Shown: positions 26,503 to 35,499, counted from the first letter of the stretch. The stretch: DNA of 36,451 bases from Lachnospiraceae bacterium (GCA_024403235.1 JAKSSF010000024.1:1-36451), one strand, 5' to 3'. The notes: a model not told the origin generated them from the letters alone. Translations and numbers: made by a program.

Positions 26503-26768
26503 GAACGTTATTCGAAAGAAAACGCATCAGACTATATCACATTTTTTATTTCTCATTTTTGTATAAATAGTGTGCTTACCAAGGAAAAGAATGGGACTTT
26601 CCGGAAGCAACCGTTTTTTTATGCAAAGCCCAATCTGACAGTTTCTTTCGTGACGTTTTCCTTTCCCCAAAATAAAAAACAGAGAGACAGGGGAGCACTA
26701 TTTCAGTGTCCGTTTCATCTTATGTCGTAATGGATGAAAAATTATGACAAAAAAAAGGAGAGAAAATC
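26503..26768 (+). promoter_or_regulatory. Long leader with mutually exclusive hairpins
   Basis: No gene is supported here. The last 80 bases hold GGA-CACT/AGTG-TCC (26692-26711, one bulged G), then two hairpins that cannot form together: TTTCATC (26713-26719) with GATGAAA (26733-26739), and GTCGTAAT (26724-26731) with ATTATGAC (26741-26748, one G-T pair). The second ends about eight bases before the AGGAG of the S-component gene. The layout fits a translation-controlling riboswitch or other cis-regulatory RNA. I checked by eye for THF, preQ1, TPP and cobalamin motifs and saw none. Confidence 0.45.
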
Positions 26769-27371
26769 ATGAATGTAAACAAGAAAACCCTTTATCTAGT
26801 GGAAATGGCTTTATTGGTTGCCATCATCTTTATTATGGCCTTTACCCCTCTAGGCTACTTAAATGTAGGTCCTTTTGCCATTACCTTTTTAACGGTTCCG
26901 GTTGCAGTAGGTGCTATTATTTTAGGACCTAAGGGCGGTGCTGTTTGTGGCTTGGCATTTGGTATTACCAGTTTTATGCAGGCAGTGATGGGATTAAGTG
27001 CATTGGGCGCAGCTTTATTTTTAATTAATCCAATCGGTTCTGCTATTCTTTGTATTGTTCCAAGAGTATTAGAAGGATGGCTTGCAGGTCTTATTTTTAA
27101 GGCTACTGTACATAAATTAAAAACTGGTGCATATGTATTGGCAAGCTTAGCGACACCATTAATGAATACATTATTCTTTATGAGTACTTTGATCCTTATT
27201 TTCTACAACACAGAAACCATTCAAAATTTGGTTACCAGCGTGGGCGCTACCAATCCTTTCAACTTTGTTGTTTTATTGGTAGGTGTAAATGGTGTAGTAG
27301 AAGCGTTAGCAGGATTTGTATTAGCTAGTGCCATTTCAAAAGGCTTGGCAGTAGCATTAAAAAATATTTAA
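26769..27371 (+). CDS. ECF transporter S component (vitamin uptake), substrate unknown
   Basis: Membrane protein of 200 residues with about six hydrophobic helices, typical of the substrate-binding S component of group II energy-coupling-factor importers. Characteristic segments are the N-terminal LVEMALLVAIIFIMAFTPL, the loop LNVGPFAITFLTVPVAVGAI, the PKGGAVCGLAFGITSF stretch and a late GVNGVVEALAGF. The cytoplasmic start MNVNKKTLYL should contact the shared EcfT module, which is encoded elsewhere. An AAAAGGAG site lies before the ATG. The P1 peptidase gene follows nine bases later. Pantothenate-type substrates are possible, but the sequence does not settle this. Confidence 0.88.
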   Translation: MNVNKKTLYLVEMALLVAIIFIMAFTPLGYLNVGPFAITFLTVPVAVGAIILGPKGGAVCGLAFGITSFMQAVMGLSALGAALFLINPIGSAILCIVPRVLEGWLAGLIFKATVHKLKTGAYVLASLATPLMNTLFFMSTLILIFYNTETIQNLVTSVGATNPFNFVVLLVGVNGVVEALAGFVLASAISKGLAVALKNI

Positions 27372-27380
27372 GGATAGTTT

Positions 27381-28319
27381 ATGACAACAATTTTAAAACC
27401 TATTGAGCTTACAGAAATTGCCGGTGTTCGTATTGGCAATGCACAAAATGAAGAAGCAAAAACCGGCGTTACCGTAGTTATTTTTGAAGAAGGTGCTAAG
27501 GTTGGCGTAGATGTCAGCGGTGGAGGCCCGGCTTCCAGAGAAACACCTTTGGCTAGTCCCATTACAGCAGATAATCCGGTTAATGCCATTTGCTTATCGG
27601 GAGGTTCTGCCTTTGGATTGGCAGCGTCCGATGGTGTAATGCGATATTTGGAAGAACGAAAAATGGGATATGATACAGGCTTTGCTTATGTACCTCTTGT
27701 ATTACAATCTTGTATCTTCGATTTGGGATTAGGCAGTTCTACCATTCGCCCAGATTCTGCTATGGGATATGAAGCCTGTGTAAATGCAGAAAAGAACATC
27801 GTAAAGCACGGTAACATTGGTGCCGGCTGTGGAGCGACTGTAGGAAAAATCCTAGGCATGGAGCAGTCTACCAAAACAGGATTAGGGGTTGCCGCAGTGT
27901 CTGTAGGTGGTCTGCAGATGGCAGCAGTAGTTGCATTAAATGCATTAGGAGATATTTTTGATCCTACAACAGGAACGAAAATTGCAGGATTAAAGAATCC
28001 GGAAGGGGATGGTTTTTTAGATACCTGTGAACAACTGTATCAGATATCCGCTCCTACCGATTTGTTTCAAGGAAATACTACCATCGGTATCGTGATTACC
28101 AATGGAGATTTTTCCAAAGCAGAGATGAATAAAATTGCAGCAATGACCAGAAATGCCTATGGCCGTTGTATCAATCCGGTAGGAACTATGGCAGATGGAG
28201 ATACCATTTATGCTGCTTGTACCGGAAAAGTAAAAGCGGATGTGAATATGGCAGGTACTTTGGCAGCCAAGGTAATGGAAATGGCTATTATAGATGCCGT
28301 GAATAGTGCGAAATACTAA
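27381..28319 (+). CDS. P1-family (S58, DmpA-type) self-processing aminopeptidase
   Basis: 312-residue member of the P1/DmpA family, N-terminal-nucleophile enzymes that release N-terminal residues, in some cases beta-amino acids. Conserved blocks are GVTVVIFEEGAKVGVDVSGG, LSGGSAFGLAASDGVMRYLEE, HGNIGAGCGATVGKI, VALNALGDIFDP and GNTTIGIVITNG. By comparison with the family, self-cleavage should fall at N232-T233 and expose Thr as the nucleophile, giving a large and a small chain. There is no signal peptide, so it acts in the cytoplasm. Its start is nine bases after the S component gene, so it may process the imported compound. A terminator follows at 28326-28372. Confidence 0.9.
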   Translation: MTTILKPIELTEIAGVRIGNAQNEEAKTGVTVVIFEEGAKVGVDVSGGGPASRETPLASPITADNPVNAICLSGGSAFGLAASDGVMRYLEERKMGYDTGFAYVPLVLQSCIFDLGLGSSTIRPDSAMGYEACVNAEKNIVKHGNIGAGCGATVGKILGMEQSTKTGLGVAAVSVGGLQMAAVVALNALGDIFDPTTGTKIAGLKNPEGDGFLDTCEQLYQISAPTDLFQGNTTIGIVITNGDFSKAEMNKIAAMTRNAYGRCINPVGTMADGDTIYAACTGKVKADVNMAGTLAAKVMEMAIIDAVNSAKY

Positions 28320-28325
28320 ATAATA

Positions 28326-28372
28326 AGGCTTTCAAAAAACTCTGTAATTTGAGATTTTTGGAAGTCTTTTTT
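28326..28372 (+). terminator. Terminator after the P1 peptidase gene
   Basis: 17-base arms (28326-28342 with 28351-28367), two G-T pairs and one mismatch, 8-base loop, then a T run. Confidence 0.85.
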
Positions 28373-28373
28373 A

Positions 28374-28382
28374 TGCTACAAT
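28374..28382 (+). promoter_or_regulatory. Extended -10 promoter of the GH78 gene
   Basis: TGCTACAAT is a good extended -10 box immediately after the preceding terminator; the -35 region is only ATTTTT-like. Leader of about 30 bases. Confidence 0.55.
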
Positions 28383-28418
28383 AGAAGGGTGTTTTATTAG
28401 AGCTATAAGGAAATTACA

Positions 28419-31268
28419 ATGATGAAAAATAAAATGTATAAAATAATACAAGCTGGTATTCTTGTCCTTCTATGTGGTTGTTTGATAATAGGGTGTGGCA
28501 GTTCCAACCAGTCAAAGAAGGACAGCGATTTTACTACAGCAACGGAGCTTGCTTTGGAAAATGCTGCAATCAATTTGGAAACAGAAGAAGCTTTGGAGGA
28601 GCCTAAGGAAGCTGCCATAGTGCCCACAAATCTTCGTATTAATTTCCAAGAAAATCCTATAGGACTTGGCAGTAGGGAATTGTATTTTTCGTGGGAGCTG
28701 CAAGCGAAAGAAACAGAGGATAGGAAGTCTGTTTCACAAAAAGGCTATCGAATAGAGCTTCTGGAAGAGGACCAATGTATTTGGGATAGCGATTATGTGG
28801 AAAGTGCTGCAACTGCAAATATTTATTACCATGGTAGCGCATTAAAAGACCATGGAAAATATGTGGCAAGGGTGACTGCATACGACGAGAACGGGATGGG
28901 AACAGTACCCGCTGAAACAACCTTTTCTATGGCCTATATTGAGCAACCGGTATTTGCAGACGCTAAGTTTATTACCTATGGCGATGGGGAAAGTGAAGAG
29001 GGGATTACCAGCTTGTACAAAACCATTAAAATAGAGGATAAGCCCATAAAGTATGCATATTTACACGGTAGTTGTTTGGGAGTATACGAAGCCTATATAA
29101 ATGGTCAAAGAATCAGTGAGGACTATTTTAAGCCGGGGTGGAGTGACTACAACGATACGCTGTTTTACAACACATTTGACATTACAGATATGCTGGAGAA
29201 AAAAGAGAATTATTTCATTGTTTCCATTGCAAATGGTTGGTGGGCTGGCCGAAATTCCTTTGAAACCTATGGCAAGCATCGTCCCGCTTTTATTGGGGAA
29301 GTTGTGATAGCGTATGAAGATGGAACTACAACAAAAGTGTCTACAGATTTGGACTGGACCTATGAAAAAGATACAGCAATTCGGTTTGCAGATTTTTATG
29401 ATGGAGAAACTGTAGATTATCATAAAGTGTTTCCCGAGGAACAGTCTAAGGAAGGCTTGCAAGAAGGGAAACCGGTTACAGACAGCACCTTATTCAAAGG
29501 AAAATTTGTTGCCTTTACAGGCTATGGTGCCAGAGAAATACAGGAACTGAATAGGATGCCGGAAAGAATATGGACCTATTCCAACATTTTGGAGAATGGT
29601 AGCACCTATGGAAAGGCTGACTTGAAGGAATGTAGTCTTCAAAATGGACTTGTTTTGCAACCGGAAGAAACTTTGTTGGTGGATCTAGGACAAAATATGA
29701 CCGGTGTACCTGAAATTACTTTCCAGACTGCAGAAGGCGGAGAAGTGTCTATTAACTTTGCGGAAATGTTAAATGATACAGGAGAAAAGTCCAAAGGAAA
29801 TGATGGCCCAGCGGATACTTTGTATAGAGCTAATTATCGTAGTGCCAAAACCCAGGTAAGAATTATCCAGGGTGAAGAAACGGAACATACCTATCATCCA
29901 TTGTTCTTCTATACAGGCTTTCGATATTTTACGGTAAATGTAACGAAGGAAACCACAATCAAAGATGTAAAAGGCATTGTGATTACCAATAGCAGTCCAC
30001 GAATCGGGTTTTTGGAAACCAACCATGAAAAGGTAAATAAATTATATAATAATGTTCTTTGGAGCCAGTACAACAACTTTATGCTTGTGGCTACAGATTG
30101 TCCACAACGAGATGAAAGATTAGGCTGGACGGGAGACTTAAATTCCTTTGCCAATACATCTATGTACAATCAGGATCTATATACCTTTTATGAAAAATGG
30201 GCTACGGATTTGAAAGATGGACAATCTAAAGAAGGTGCTATATACGATACCATTCCTAGAGTGAAAATTATTGGAAAAGGCAATGCCGGTTGGGCAGAGG
30301 CAGCCATCTTAGTACCCATAAATGTGTATCGGAAATATGGCAATATCAGCTATCTTGAGAAATGCTATCCGGTAATGGAAAAATACATGGCGTATTTGGA
30401 AAGCCGAAGTGATTTCAATACATTGGATAAAGTGGGACCGGGGCTTGCATACGGGGATTGGTTAGCCAAGGAAAAGACCCATACACCATTTTTGGCAGCT
30501 ATGTGGTATTGCCTGGATGCCAAGGAAATGGCCTATGTAGCAGATTTACTAAACAAACCGGCAGATAAAGAAAAATATGAAAATTTAGAAAAGAAAATCC
30601 TTGAGTATTTGCAAAGCTATATTGTTCCAAGACTAGAAGCAAAAAGCTTTACCCAAACAGAAATGGTATTTTTATTGCAGTATCATTTCCTAAAAGCAGA
30701 GCAAGTGGAACCAGTAAAAACCATGCTTGCAGAATCGGTAGAAAAAAACGAGTACAAGTTAATGACAGGCTTTGCAGGAACGCCTATCATCCTGCAGACT
30801 TTATGTGATGAAGGGATGCAGGACTTGGCATATCAAATTCTGTTGGGTGAGAAAAATCCTTCCTGGATGTATAGTATTTTGCAATCGGCTACAACAATTT
30901 GGGAACGATATGATTCTTATACTATCGAAAATGGATTCCAGGATGCAGCCATGAATTCCTTCGATCACTTTAACGAAGGTAGTGTAGCACAGTTTATGTA
31001 TGAGTCTATGCTTGGCATACAGATAGACCATACCAAAGAATATGTAATCAATATACACCCTTATTTCCCAGATACGGATACGGGCATTCATCAGGCAAAA
31101 GGCAGCGTACATTCTATCTATGGTGAGATTGCCATGGAGTGGGAACGGAGTGGAAATAATATTTGTGGAAAAGTATCCATTCCACATGGGAAAAATGCTC
31201 TGTTTACCTATCCCGATGGAAGAGAAGAAGTGATAGTTGGTGAAAAGGAGTTTCTGATTCAAGAATAA
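28419..31268 (+). CDS. GH78-type alpha-L-rhamnosidase lipoprotein
   Basis: Probable surface-anchored alpha-L-rhamnosidase, 949 residues. A signal peptide ends in lipobox LIIGC (Cys26), then an acidic low-complexity tether (about 30-70), N-terminal beta-sandwich modules (about 70-400; PGWSDYNDTLFYNTFDITDML is typical of the carbohydrate-binding part), and a catalytic alpha/alpha barrel. The core GH78 motif DCPQRDERLGWTGD lies at about residue 560, including the proposed acid Glu of the RDE triplet, and ATTIWERYDS at about residue 826 holds the second catalytic Glu. SFDHFNEGSVAQFMY is also typical. It would release rhamnose from plant or bacterial glycans outside the cell. It stands alone, with no sugar transporter or rhamnose catabolic gene beside it. 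Confidence 0.92.
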   Translation: MMKNKMYKIIQAGILVLLCGCLIIGCGSSNQSKKDSDFTTATELALENAAINLETEEALEEPKEAAIVPTNLRINFQENPIGLGSRELYFSWELQAKETEDRKSVSQKGYRIELLEEDQCIWDSDYVESAATANIYYHGSALKDHGKYVARVTAYDENGMGTVPAETTFSMAYIEQPVFADAKFITYGDGESEEGITSLYKTIKIEDKPIKYAYLHGSCLGVYEAYINGQRISEDYFKPGWSDYNDTLFYNTFDITDMLEKKENYFIVSIANGWWAGRNSFETYGKHRPAFIGEVVIAYEDGTTTKVSTDLDWTYEKDTAIRFADFYDGETVDYHKVFPEEQSKEGLQEGKPVTDSTLFKGKFVAFTGYGAREIQELNRMPERIWTYSNILENGSTYGKADLKECSLQNGLVLQPEETLLVDLGQNMTGVPEITFQTAEGGEVSINFAEMLNDTGEKSKGNDGPADTLYRANYRSAKTQVRIIQGEETEHTYHPLFFYTGFRYFTVNVTKETTIKDVKGIVITNSSPRIGFLETNHEKVNKLYNNVLWSQYNNFMLVATDCPQRDERLGWTGDLNSFANTSMYNQDLYTFYEKWATDLKDGQSKEGAIYDTIPRVKIIGKGNAGWAEAAILVPINVYRKYGNISYLEKCYPVMEKYMAYLESRSDFNTLDKVGPGLAYGDWLAKEKTHTPFLAAMWYCLDAKEMAYVADLLNKPADKEKYENLEKKILEYLQSYIVPRLEAKSFTQTEMVFLLQYHFLKAEQVEPVKTMLAESVEKNEYKLMTGFAGTPIILQTLCDEGMQDLAYQILLGEKNPSWMYSILQSATTIWERYDSYTIENGFQDAAMNSFDHFNEGSVAQFMYESMLGIQIDHTKEYVINIHPYFPDTDTGIHQAKGSVHSIYGEIAMEWERSGNNICGKVSIPHGKNALFTYPDGREEVIVGEKEFLIQE

Positions 31269-31370
31269 AAATAAGTATATTAAAATGAAGAAACATTCTT
31301 ACTGCAACTTTGAAATAATAGTAGTTATAGAAGAAATGTTGACATGGTAAAATGTATCTAGTATTCATAA

Positions 31371-31413
31371 AAAAAGAACTATCCCTCATCAATCTTCAAG
31401 GATAGTTCTTTTT
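31371..31413. terminator. Bidirectional terminator between GH78 and GH13 genes
   Basis: Perfect 14-bp stem (31371-31384 with 31400-31413) with a 15-base loop, A-rich on one side and T-rich on the other, so it can end both convergent transcripts. Confidence 0.92.
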
Positions 31414-31438
31414 ATTAGTTTATAAAAGTTAAAAACAG

Positions 31439-33115
31439 TTAACGAAAACTCTTTACCCAGTTCACCAAAGAATCATGGTGTGTGTTGTTATAAACATCAC
31501 GACGCATCTGATCTGTTACATAGCCATTCTTTTCCATAATCGCAATGATTGCTTTCTGCAATCCGGCAATTTTTCCCTCTTCAAAGGCATTTTTCAAAGC
31601 AGTCTCATCTGAAGAAGGAGCAGATTGTTCTATGGGTGTTTCGCTAGGAGCTTTCTCTTTAGTGGAATCTTTTTCTTCCACAGAGATTTCTTCTATATCA
31701 GCGGTATCTGATTGTTTAGATTCTTCCATAACAACAGGTTCCACTTTTTCAGGAATTTCTTCCCCGTCCTGCAATGGTAACCAGATTTCCCCATAATTTC
31801 CGGGAACATCTACACTGATGCGACCATTATTTACGGACACAATCTGTTTACTAAGAGCGCCATAGTATTTAGGTGCACTTCCCACAGGAATATCAAAATG
31901 CGCATGGTTATCATCATTGTTTACAGTGACTAAGACAGACCTTCCATTCCAATTTCTGGAATATGCATACTGTCTGTTGGTTAACATAACTTCATTGTAA
32001 TCACCGTAAGAAAAAGCAGGTTCTGCTAATCGTATTTCCCCCAATGCTTTCACAAACTGCATATAAGGATTTTCTTTTCGAGCATTTTCATATTCCTCAA
32101 AGTTTAAGCAAGGACGAAGAGAGGCATCAGACCATTTTTCTTTTTTTCCTTCAATGGCAAATTCAGATCCATAATAAATGGAAGGAATGCCAGGTAAAGT
32201 ATACATCAGTATATGAACCGGATAGAAGTGGGCCTTATTGCTAAGCTTTGTATAAATTCGTTCTACATCGTGGTTATCCACAAAGTTGTATAGTTTCAAT
32301 CCTTCCGGACGATTGCCACCCATTCCATAGAGTCGTTTTACGGTATGTGCGATTTCGAAGAAATTGTGGTCATTATGTCCGGAGAAAAGTGCTTTGTGCA
32401 AGTGATAGTTGGTAACAGAGTGCAGAGTCCCTTCATTTACCCAACGAGTGTAATCCCCATGGATCACTTCGCCCATAAGCCAGAAGTCGGGTTTCACTTC
32501 ATTGGCCAACTGTCTTAAAGCCTTCATAAAATCAAAAGCCAGCACATCAGCCGCATCCAAACGAATACCATCCACATCAAATTCAGAAACCCAGAAACGG
32601 ATTACATCGCATAAATAGTTTCTTACATCGGGATGATATTGGTTCAATTTTACCAGCAGGTTGTAGCCGCCCCAGTTATCATAAGAAAATCCATCGTTGT
32701 ACTCATTATTTCCCCAGAAATTCACATTACAGAACCAATCTTTATAGGGGGAGTTTTCACGATTGTTCTTCAAATCTTTAAAAGCAAAGAAATCGCGTCC
32801 TACATGATTGAAAACACCATCAAAAATAACACGAATGCCTTTTTCGTGACAAAGACGAACAAATTCTTTCAGGTCATCGTTAGTTCCTAAACGACTGTCC
32901 AATTTGCGATAGTCTGTGGTTTCATAGCCGTGTCCTACAGATTCAAACAAAGGTCCAATATAAATGGCATTACAGCCAATGTTTTTGATATGGTCTATCC
33001 AAGGGAATAGATTTCGAAGACGGTGTACCGGCTCTTCGTATTTGTTTTCGAAAGGTGCACCACACATTCCTAAAGGATAAATGTGATAAAAGTTAGATTC
33101 GTCGTACCAAGCCAT
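31439..33115 (-). CDS. GH13 alpha-amylase-family enzyme with extra C-terminal region
   Basis: Cytoplasmic (no signal peptide) alpha-glucan hydrolase or transferase, 558 residues. The (beta/alpha)8 barrel shows all catalytic residues: nucleophile D187 in GIRLDAAD, acid/base E216 in LMGEVIHG, and D283 in FVDNHDVER; region I is DGVFNHVG. A beta-sandwich domain C runs to about residue 447. It is followed by an acidic Glu/Ser/Pro-rich linker (about 450-505) and a helical tail of about 55 residues (EGKIAGLQKAIIAIMEKNGY) not usual for the family. The enzyme probably acts on glycogen or maltodextrins inside the cell. The start has AAAGGAAA on the minus strand behind a clean promoter. Confidence 0.93.
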   Translation of the reverse strand: MAWYDESNFYHIYPLGMCGAPFENKYEEPVHRLRNLFPWIDHIKNIGCNAIYIGPLFESVGHGYETTDYRKLDSRLGTNDDLKEFVRLCHEKGIRVIFDGVFNHVGRDFFAFKDLKNNRENSPYKDWFCNVNFWGNNEYNDGFSYDNWGGYNLLVKLNQYHPDVRNYLCDVIRFWVSEFDVDGIRLDAADVLAFDFMKALRQLANEVKPDFWLMGEVIHGDYTRWVNEGTLHSVTNYHLHKALFSGHNDHNFFEIAHTVKRLYGMGGNRPEGLKLYNFVDNHDVERIYTKLSNKAHFYPVHILMYTLPGIPSIYYGSEFAIEGKKEKWSDASLRPCLNFEEYENARKENPYMQFVKALGEIRLAEPAFSYGDYNEVMLTNRQYAYSRNWNGRSVLVTVNNDDNHAHFDIPVGSAPKYYGALSKQIVSVNNGRISVDVPGNYGEIWLPLQDGEEIPEKVEPVVMEESKQSDTADIEEISVEEKDSTKEKAPSETPIEQSAPSSDETALKNAFEEGKIAGLQKAIIAIMEKNGYVTDQMRRDVYNNTHHDSLVNWVKSFR

Positions 33116-33146
33116 AGTAGTTTCCTTTCTTTATTTCATTTCTGAC

Positions 33147-33175
33147 AGTATACAAGATAGAAGGCGATTTGTAAA
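33147..33175 (-). promoter_or_regulatory. Promoter of the GH13 gene
   Basis: On the minus strand, TTTACA (33170-33175), 17-base spacer and TATACT (33147-33152), about 30 bases before the ATG. Confidence 0.8.
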
Positions 33176-33226
33176 TTGAAAGACTATATATAGTAGAAAT
33201 GCCAAAATACAAGCGGAGACGGTTAC

Positions 33227-33255
33227 TTGCCAGAGGCACAAGATTCTACTATAAT
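33227..33255 (+). promoter_or_regulatory. Promoter of the deoC operon
   Basis: TTGCCA (33227-33232), 17-base spacer and TATAAT (33250-33255), divergent from the GH13 promoter. Confidence 0.82.
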
Positions 33256-33320
33256 AAATTTTTAAGGAATGTACGCAATATAAGTCTTAAAAAGGACTAG
33301 AAGAGGAGTTGGAGAATATC

Positions 33321-33965
33321 ATGTTAGATACTAAATTATTTGACCATACTATTCTAAAACCGGAGGCCACTGAAGCCCAGGTAAAGAAACTATGTCAGGA
33401 AGCGTTAGAACATCATTTCGCATCCGTCTGTGTGAACCAGTATTATACCGCTTTTGCAGCACGCCTTTTGAAGGACTCCGATGTAAAAGTTTGTACCGTT
33501 GTAGGTTTCCCTTTGGGAATGAGCCATACAAAGGTAAAGGCTTTTGAGTGTAGTCAGGCAATAGCAGATGGTGCCACTGAAATTGATATGGTTATCAATG
33601 TAGGCGCATTGAAGGATCAAAAATATGACTATGTTTTAGAGGATATCAAAACTCTAAAAACAGCCTGTGGGGATAAGGCTATTTTAAAAGTAATTATAGA
33701 GACTTGTCTGTTAACAAAAGAAGAAATTGTGAAGGTTTGCCAGTTGGCAAAGGAAGCGGGGGCAGATTTTGTGAAAACTTCAACCGGATTTTCTACTGCA
33801 GGCGCTAAGGCAGAGGATGTAGCGCTTATGAGAAAGACCGTTGGAGAAACCATGGGTGTTAAAGCTTCCGGTGGCATACATAATGCTGTGGAAGCACAGG
33901 CAATGGTTGAGGCAGGCGCCAGTCGTTTGGGAACCAGTGCAACACTTGCTATTATAGAAGGATAG
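33321..33965 (+). CDS. deoC: Deoxyribose-phosphate aldolase
   Basis: Splits 2-deoxyribose-5-phosphate into glyceraldehyde-3-phosphate and acetaldehyde, feeding deoxynucleoside sugars into glycolysis. The 214-residue protein has [11 protein letters not shown] at the N terminus, CTVVGFPLG, the Asp in [13 protein letters not shown], the Schiff-base Lys152 in [12 protein letters not shown] and the second Lys in VKASGGIHN. The start is the ATG at 33321, with GGAG six bases upstream; an in-frame TTG at 33309 is unlikely. It is the first gene of an apparent operon with a sensor kinase (15-base gap) and a lipoprotein, and it links functionally to the nucleoside importer elsewhere in the window. Confidence 0.97.
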   Translation: MLDTKLFDHTILKPEATEAQVKKLCQEALEHHFASVCVNQYYTAFAARLLKDSDVKVCTVVGFPLGMSHTKVKAFECSQAIADGATEIDMVINVGALKDQKYDYVLEDIKTLKTACGDKAILKVIIETCLLTKEEIVKVCQLAKEAGADFVKTSTGFSTAGAKAEDVALMRKTVGETMGVKASGGIHNAVEAQAMVEAGASRLGTSATLAIIEG

Positions 33966-33980
33966 TTTTAAGGGAAAAGC

Positions 33981-35462
33981 ATGTTTCAGAAAATGTCAAA
34001 ATCCATTCGAAATAAATATGCGGCGATTTTCATTGGAATGGTGTTAGGAACCATCTTGTTATGTATTGTAATGAATGGTTTGTTTTTGGAAAAATATTAT
34101 CTGTTCCAGAAGAAAAAGGAACTGTTGCAGGTCTATAGTTATTTGAATATGGTAGAAGATACTTCCATATGGCAACAGGAGTCATTTCAATCGGAATTAA
34201 ACAAAATGACAGATCGTTACCATATAGAAGGACTGGTCTTAAATTCTAATTCTGCCATAGTGATGGCATTTGGTAACGATGAAGAAATCAATAAGCTGCA
34301 TCTGTGGGACAATATTTTTCTAGAAAAAGAAATGTTTCCGGAACGGCCGAATTCAAATCCAGAACCTTTTCAAATGCAGGTAATGTCAGACCGTAGAATG
34401 CAGGTGGAAAATTTGGAAATGTGGGGAACTTTGAAGCAAGGAAATTTTTTTCTTTTCCGGACACCCCTTTCCAGTATTCGGGATAGTGTTAGACTGGCCA
34501 ATCGATTTTTGATTTTTATTGGCATATTGGCAGCCATTATCAGTGGAAGTATTATTTGGCATTTAACCAAAAGGGTGTCAAAGCCCATTTTGGAACTGGC
34601 CAACATTTCTCAAAAAATGGCAGATCTGAATTTTGATGCAAAATATAACGGTAGTACAGGGAATGAAATTGATATTTTGGGAGAGAATATCAATCATTTG
34701 TCCCAGGCGCTGCAGGAAACCATAGCAGAATTGAAATCCGCCAATGCACAGTTGCAGCAGGACCTGGAGAAAAAAAGCCAGATGGACGATATGCGCAGGG
34801 AGTTTCTCTCCAATGTCTCTCACGAATTAAAAACACCTATTGCCTTAATTCAAGGATATGCAGAGGGCCTGCAGGATAATGTTTTTGAAGATGAAGAGAG
34901 CAAAAACTTTTACTGTAATGTCATCATGGAAGAAGCCTCTAAAATGAATCAAATGGTGAAAAATTTAATGGCCTTGAATCAGTTGGAGTTTGGTGAAAAT
35001 CCTATAAAAATGGAACGACTGGATATTGTAGATCTGATTCGTAACTATTTGCATTCTGTTGACATTTTGATGAAGCAGCATGAAATACAATTACACTTTT
35101 CCCAAACAGACCCCATTTTTGTATGGACAGATGAATATAATATAGAAGTAGTACTGGCAAATTATATTTCCAACGCTATTCATTATGCCGGTAATGAGAA
35201 AATTGTGGACATTAAGTTTGAAAAGAGAGATAATGTCCTAAGGGTTTCCGTTTTTAACACTGGAAATTCCATTCCGGAAGATAGTATCAATAAAATCTGG
35301 GATAAGTTTTATAAAGTGGATGCAGCACGAACCAGAGCCTATGGCGGTAATGGAATTGGCCTTTCTATTGTAAAAGCTACCATGGAGAATTTACATCAAA
35401 GTTATGGTGTTACCAATTATGAAAATGGTGTGGCTTTTTGGTTAGAGGTCGAATTGGCTTAA
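33981..35462 (+). CDS. Sensor histidine kinase (HAMP-HisKA-HATPase)
   Basis: Membrane sensor kinase of 493 residues. TM1 is at about 13-34, an extracytoplasmic sensing domain at about 35-175, TM2 at about 176-195, HAMP at about 195-250, and a coiled coil leads to the phospho-acceptor H281 in SNVSHELKTPIALIQGY. The ATPase domain has the N box YISNAIHYA, a VFNTGNSIPE G1 region in which Asp is replaced by Asn-Thr as in many VanS-like kinases, DKFYKVDAARTR, and GGNGIGLSIVK. AAGGG serves as ribosome-binding site. There is no response regulator next to it; the regulator at 24033 is the only candidate in the window. It is probably cotranscribed with deoC and the following lipoprotein. Confidence 0.94.
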   Translation: MFQKMSKSIRNKYAAIFIGMVLGTILLCIVMNGLFLEKYYLFQKKKELLQVYSYLNMVEDTSIWQQESFQSELNKMTDRYHIEGLVLNSNSAIVMAFGNDEEINKLHLWDNIFLEKEMFPERPNSNPEPFQMQVMSDRRMQVENLEMWGTLKQGNFFLFRTPLSSIRDSVRLANRFLIFIGILAAIISGSIIWHLTKRVSKPILELANISQKMADLNFDAKYNGSTGNEIDILGENINHLSQALQETIAELKSANAQLQQDLEKKSQMDDMRREFLSNVSHELKTPIALIQGYAEGLQDNVFEDEESKNFYCNVIMEEASKMNQMVKNLMALNQLEFGENPIKMERLDIVDLIRNYLHSVDILMKQHEIQLHFSQTDPIFVWTDEYNIEVVLANYISNAIHYAGNEKIVDIKFEKRDNVLRVSVFNTGNSIPEDSINKIWDKFYKVDAARTRAYGGNGIGLSIVKATMENLHQSYGVTNYENGVAFWLEVELA

Positions 35463-35499
35463 GTGCTTTGCAACTGATACAAAGAATAATGGAGAATGT

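Noticed and set aside
26485-26730. 81-residue ORF in the gap before the ECF S component gene
   Set aside because: Its ATG overlaps the -10 box of the promoter, it has no ribosome-binding site, and its composition looks like translated non-coding DNA; the region is better read as a leader.
30801-31262. 153-residue minus-strand ORF inside the GH78 gene
   Set aside because: It lies wholly opposite a convincing GH78 catalytic region and shows no domain or ribosome-binding site.
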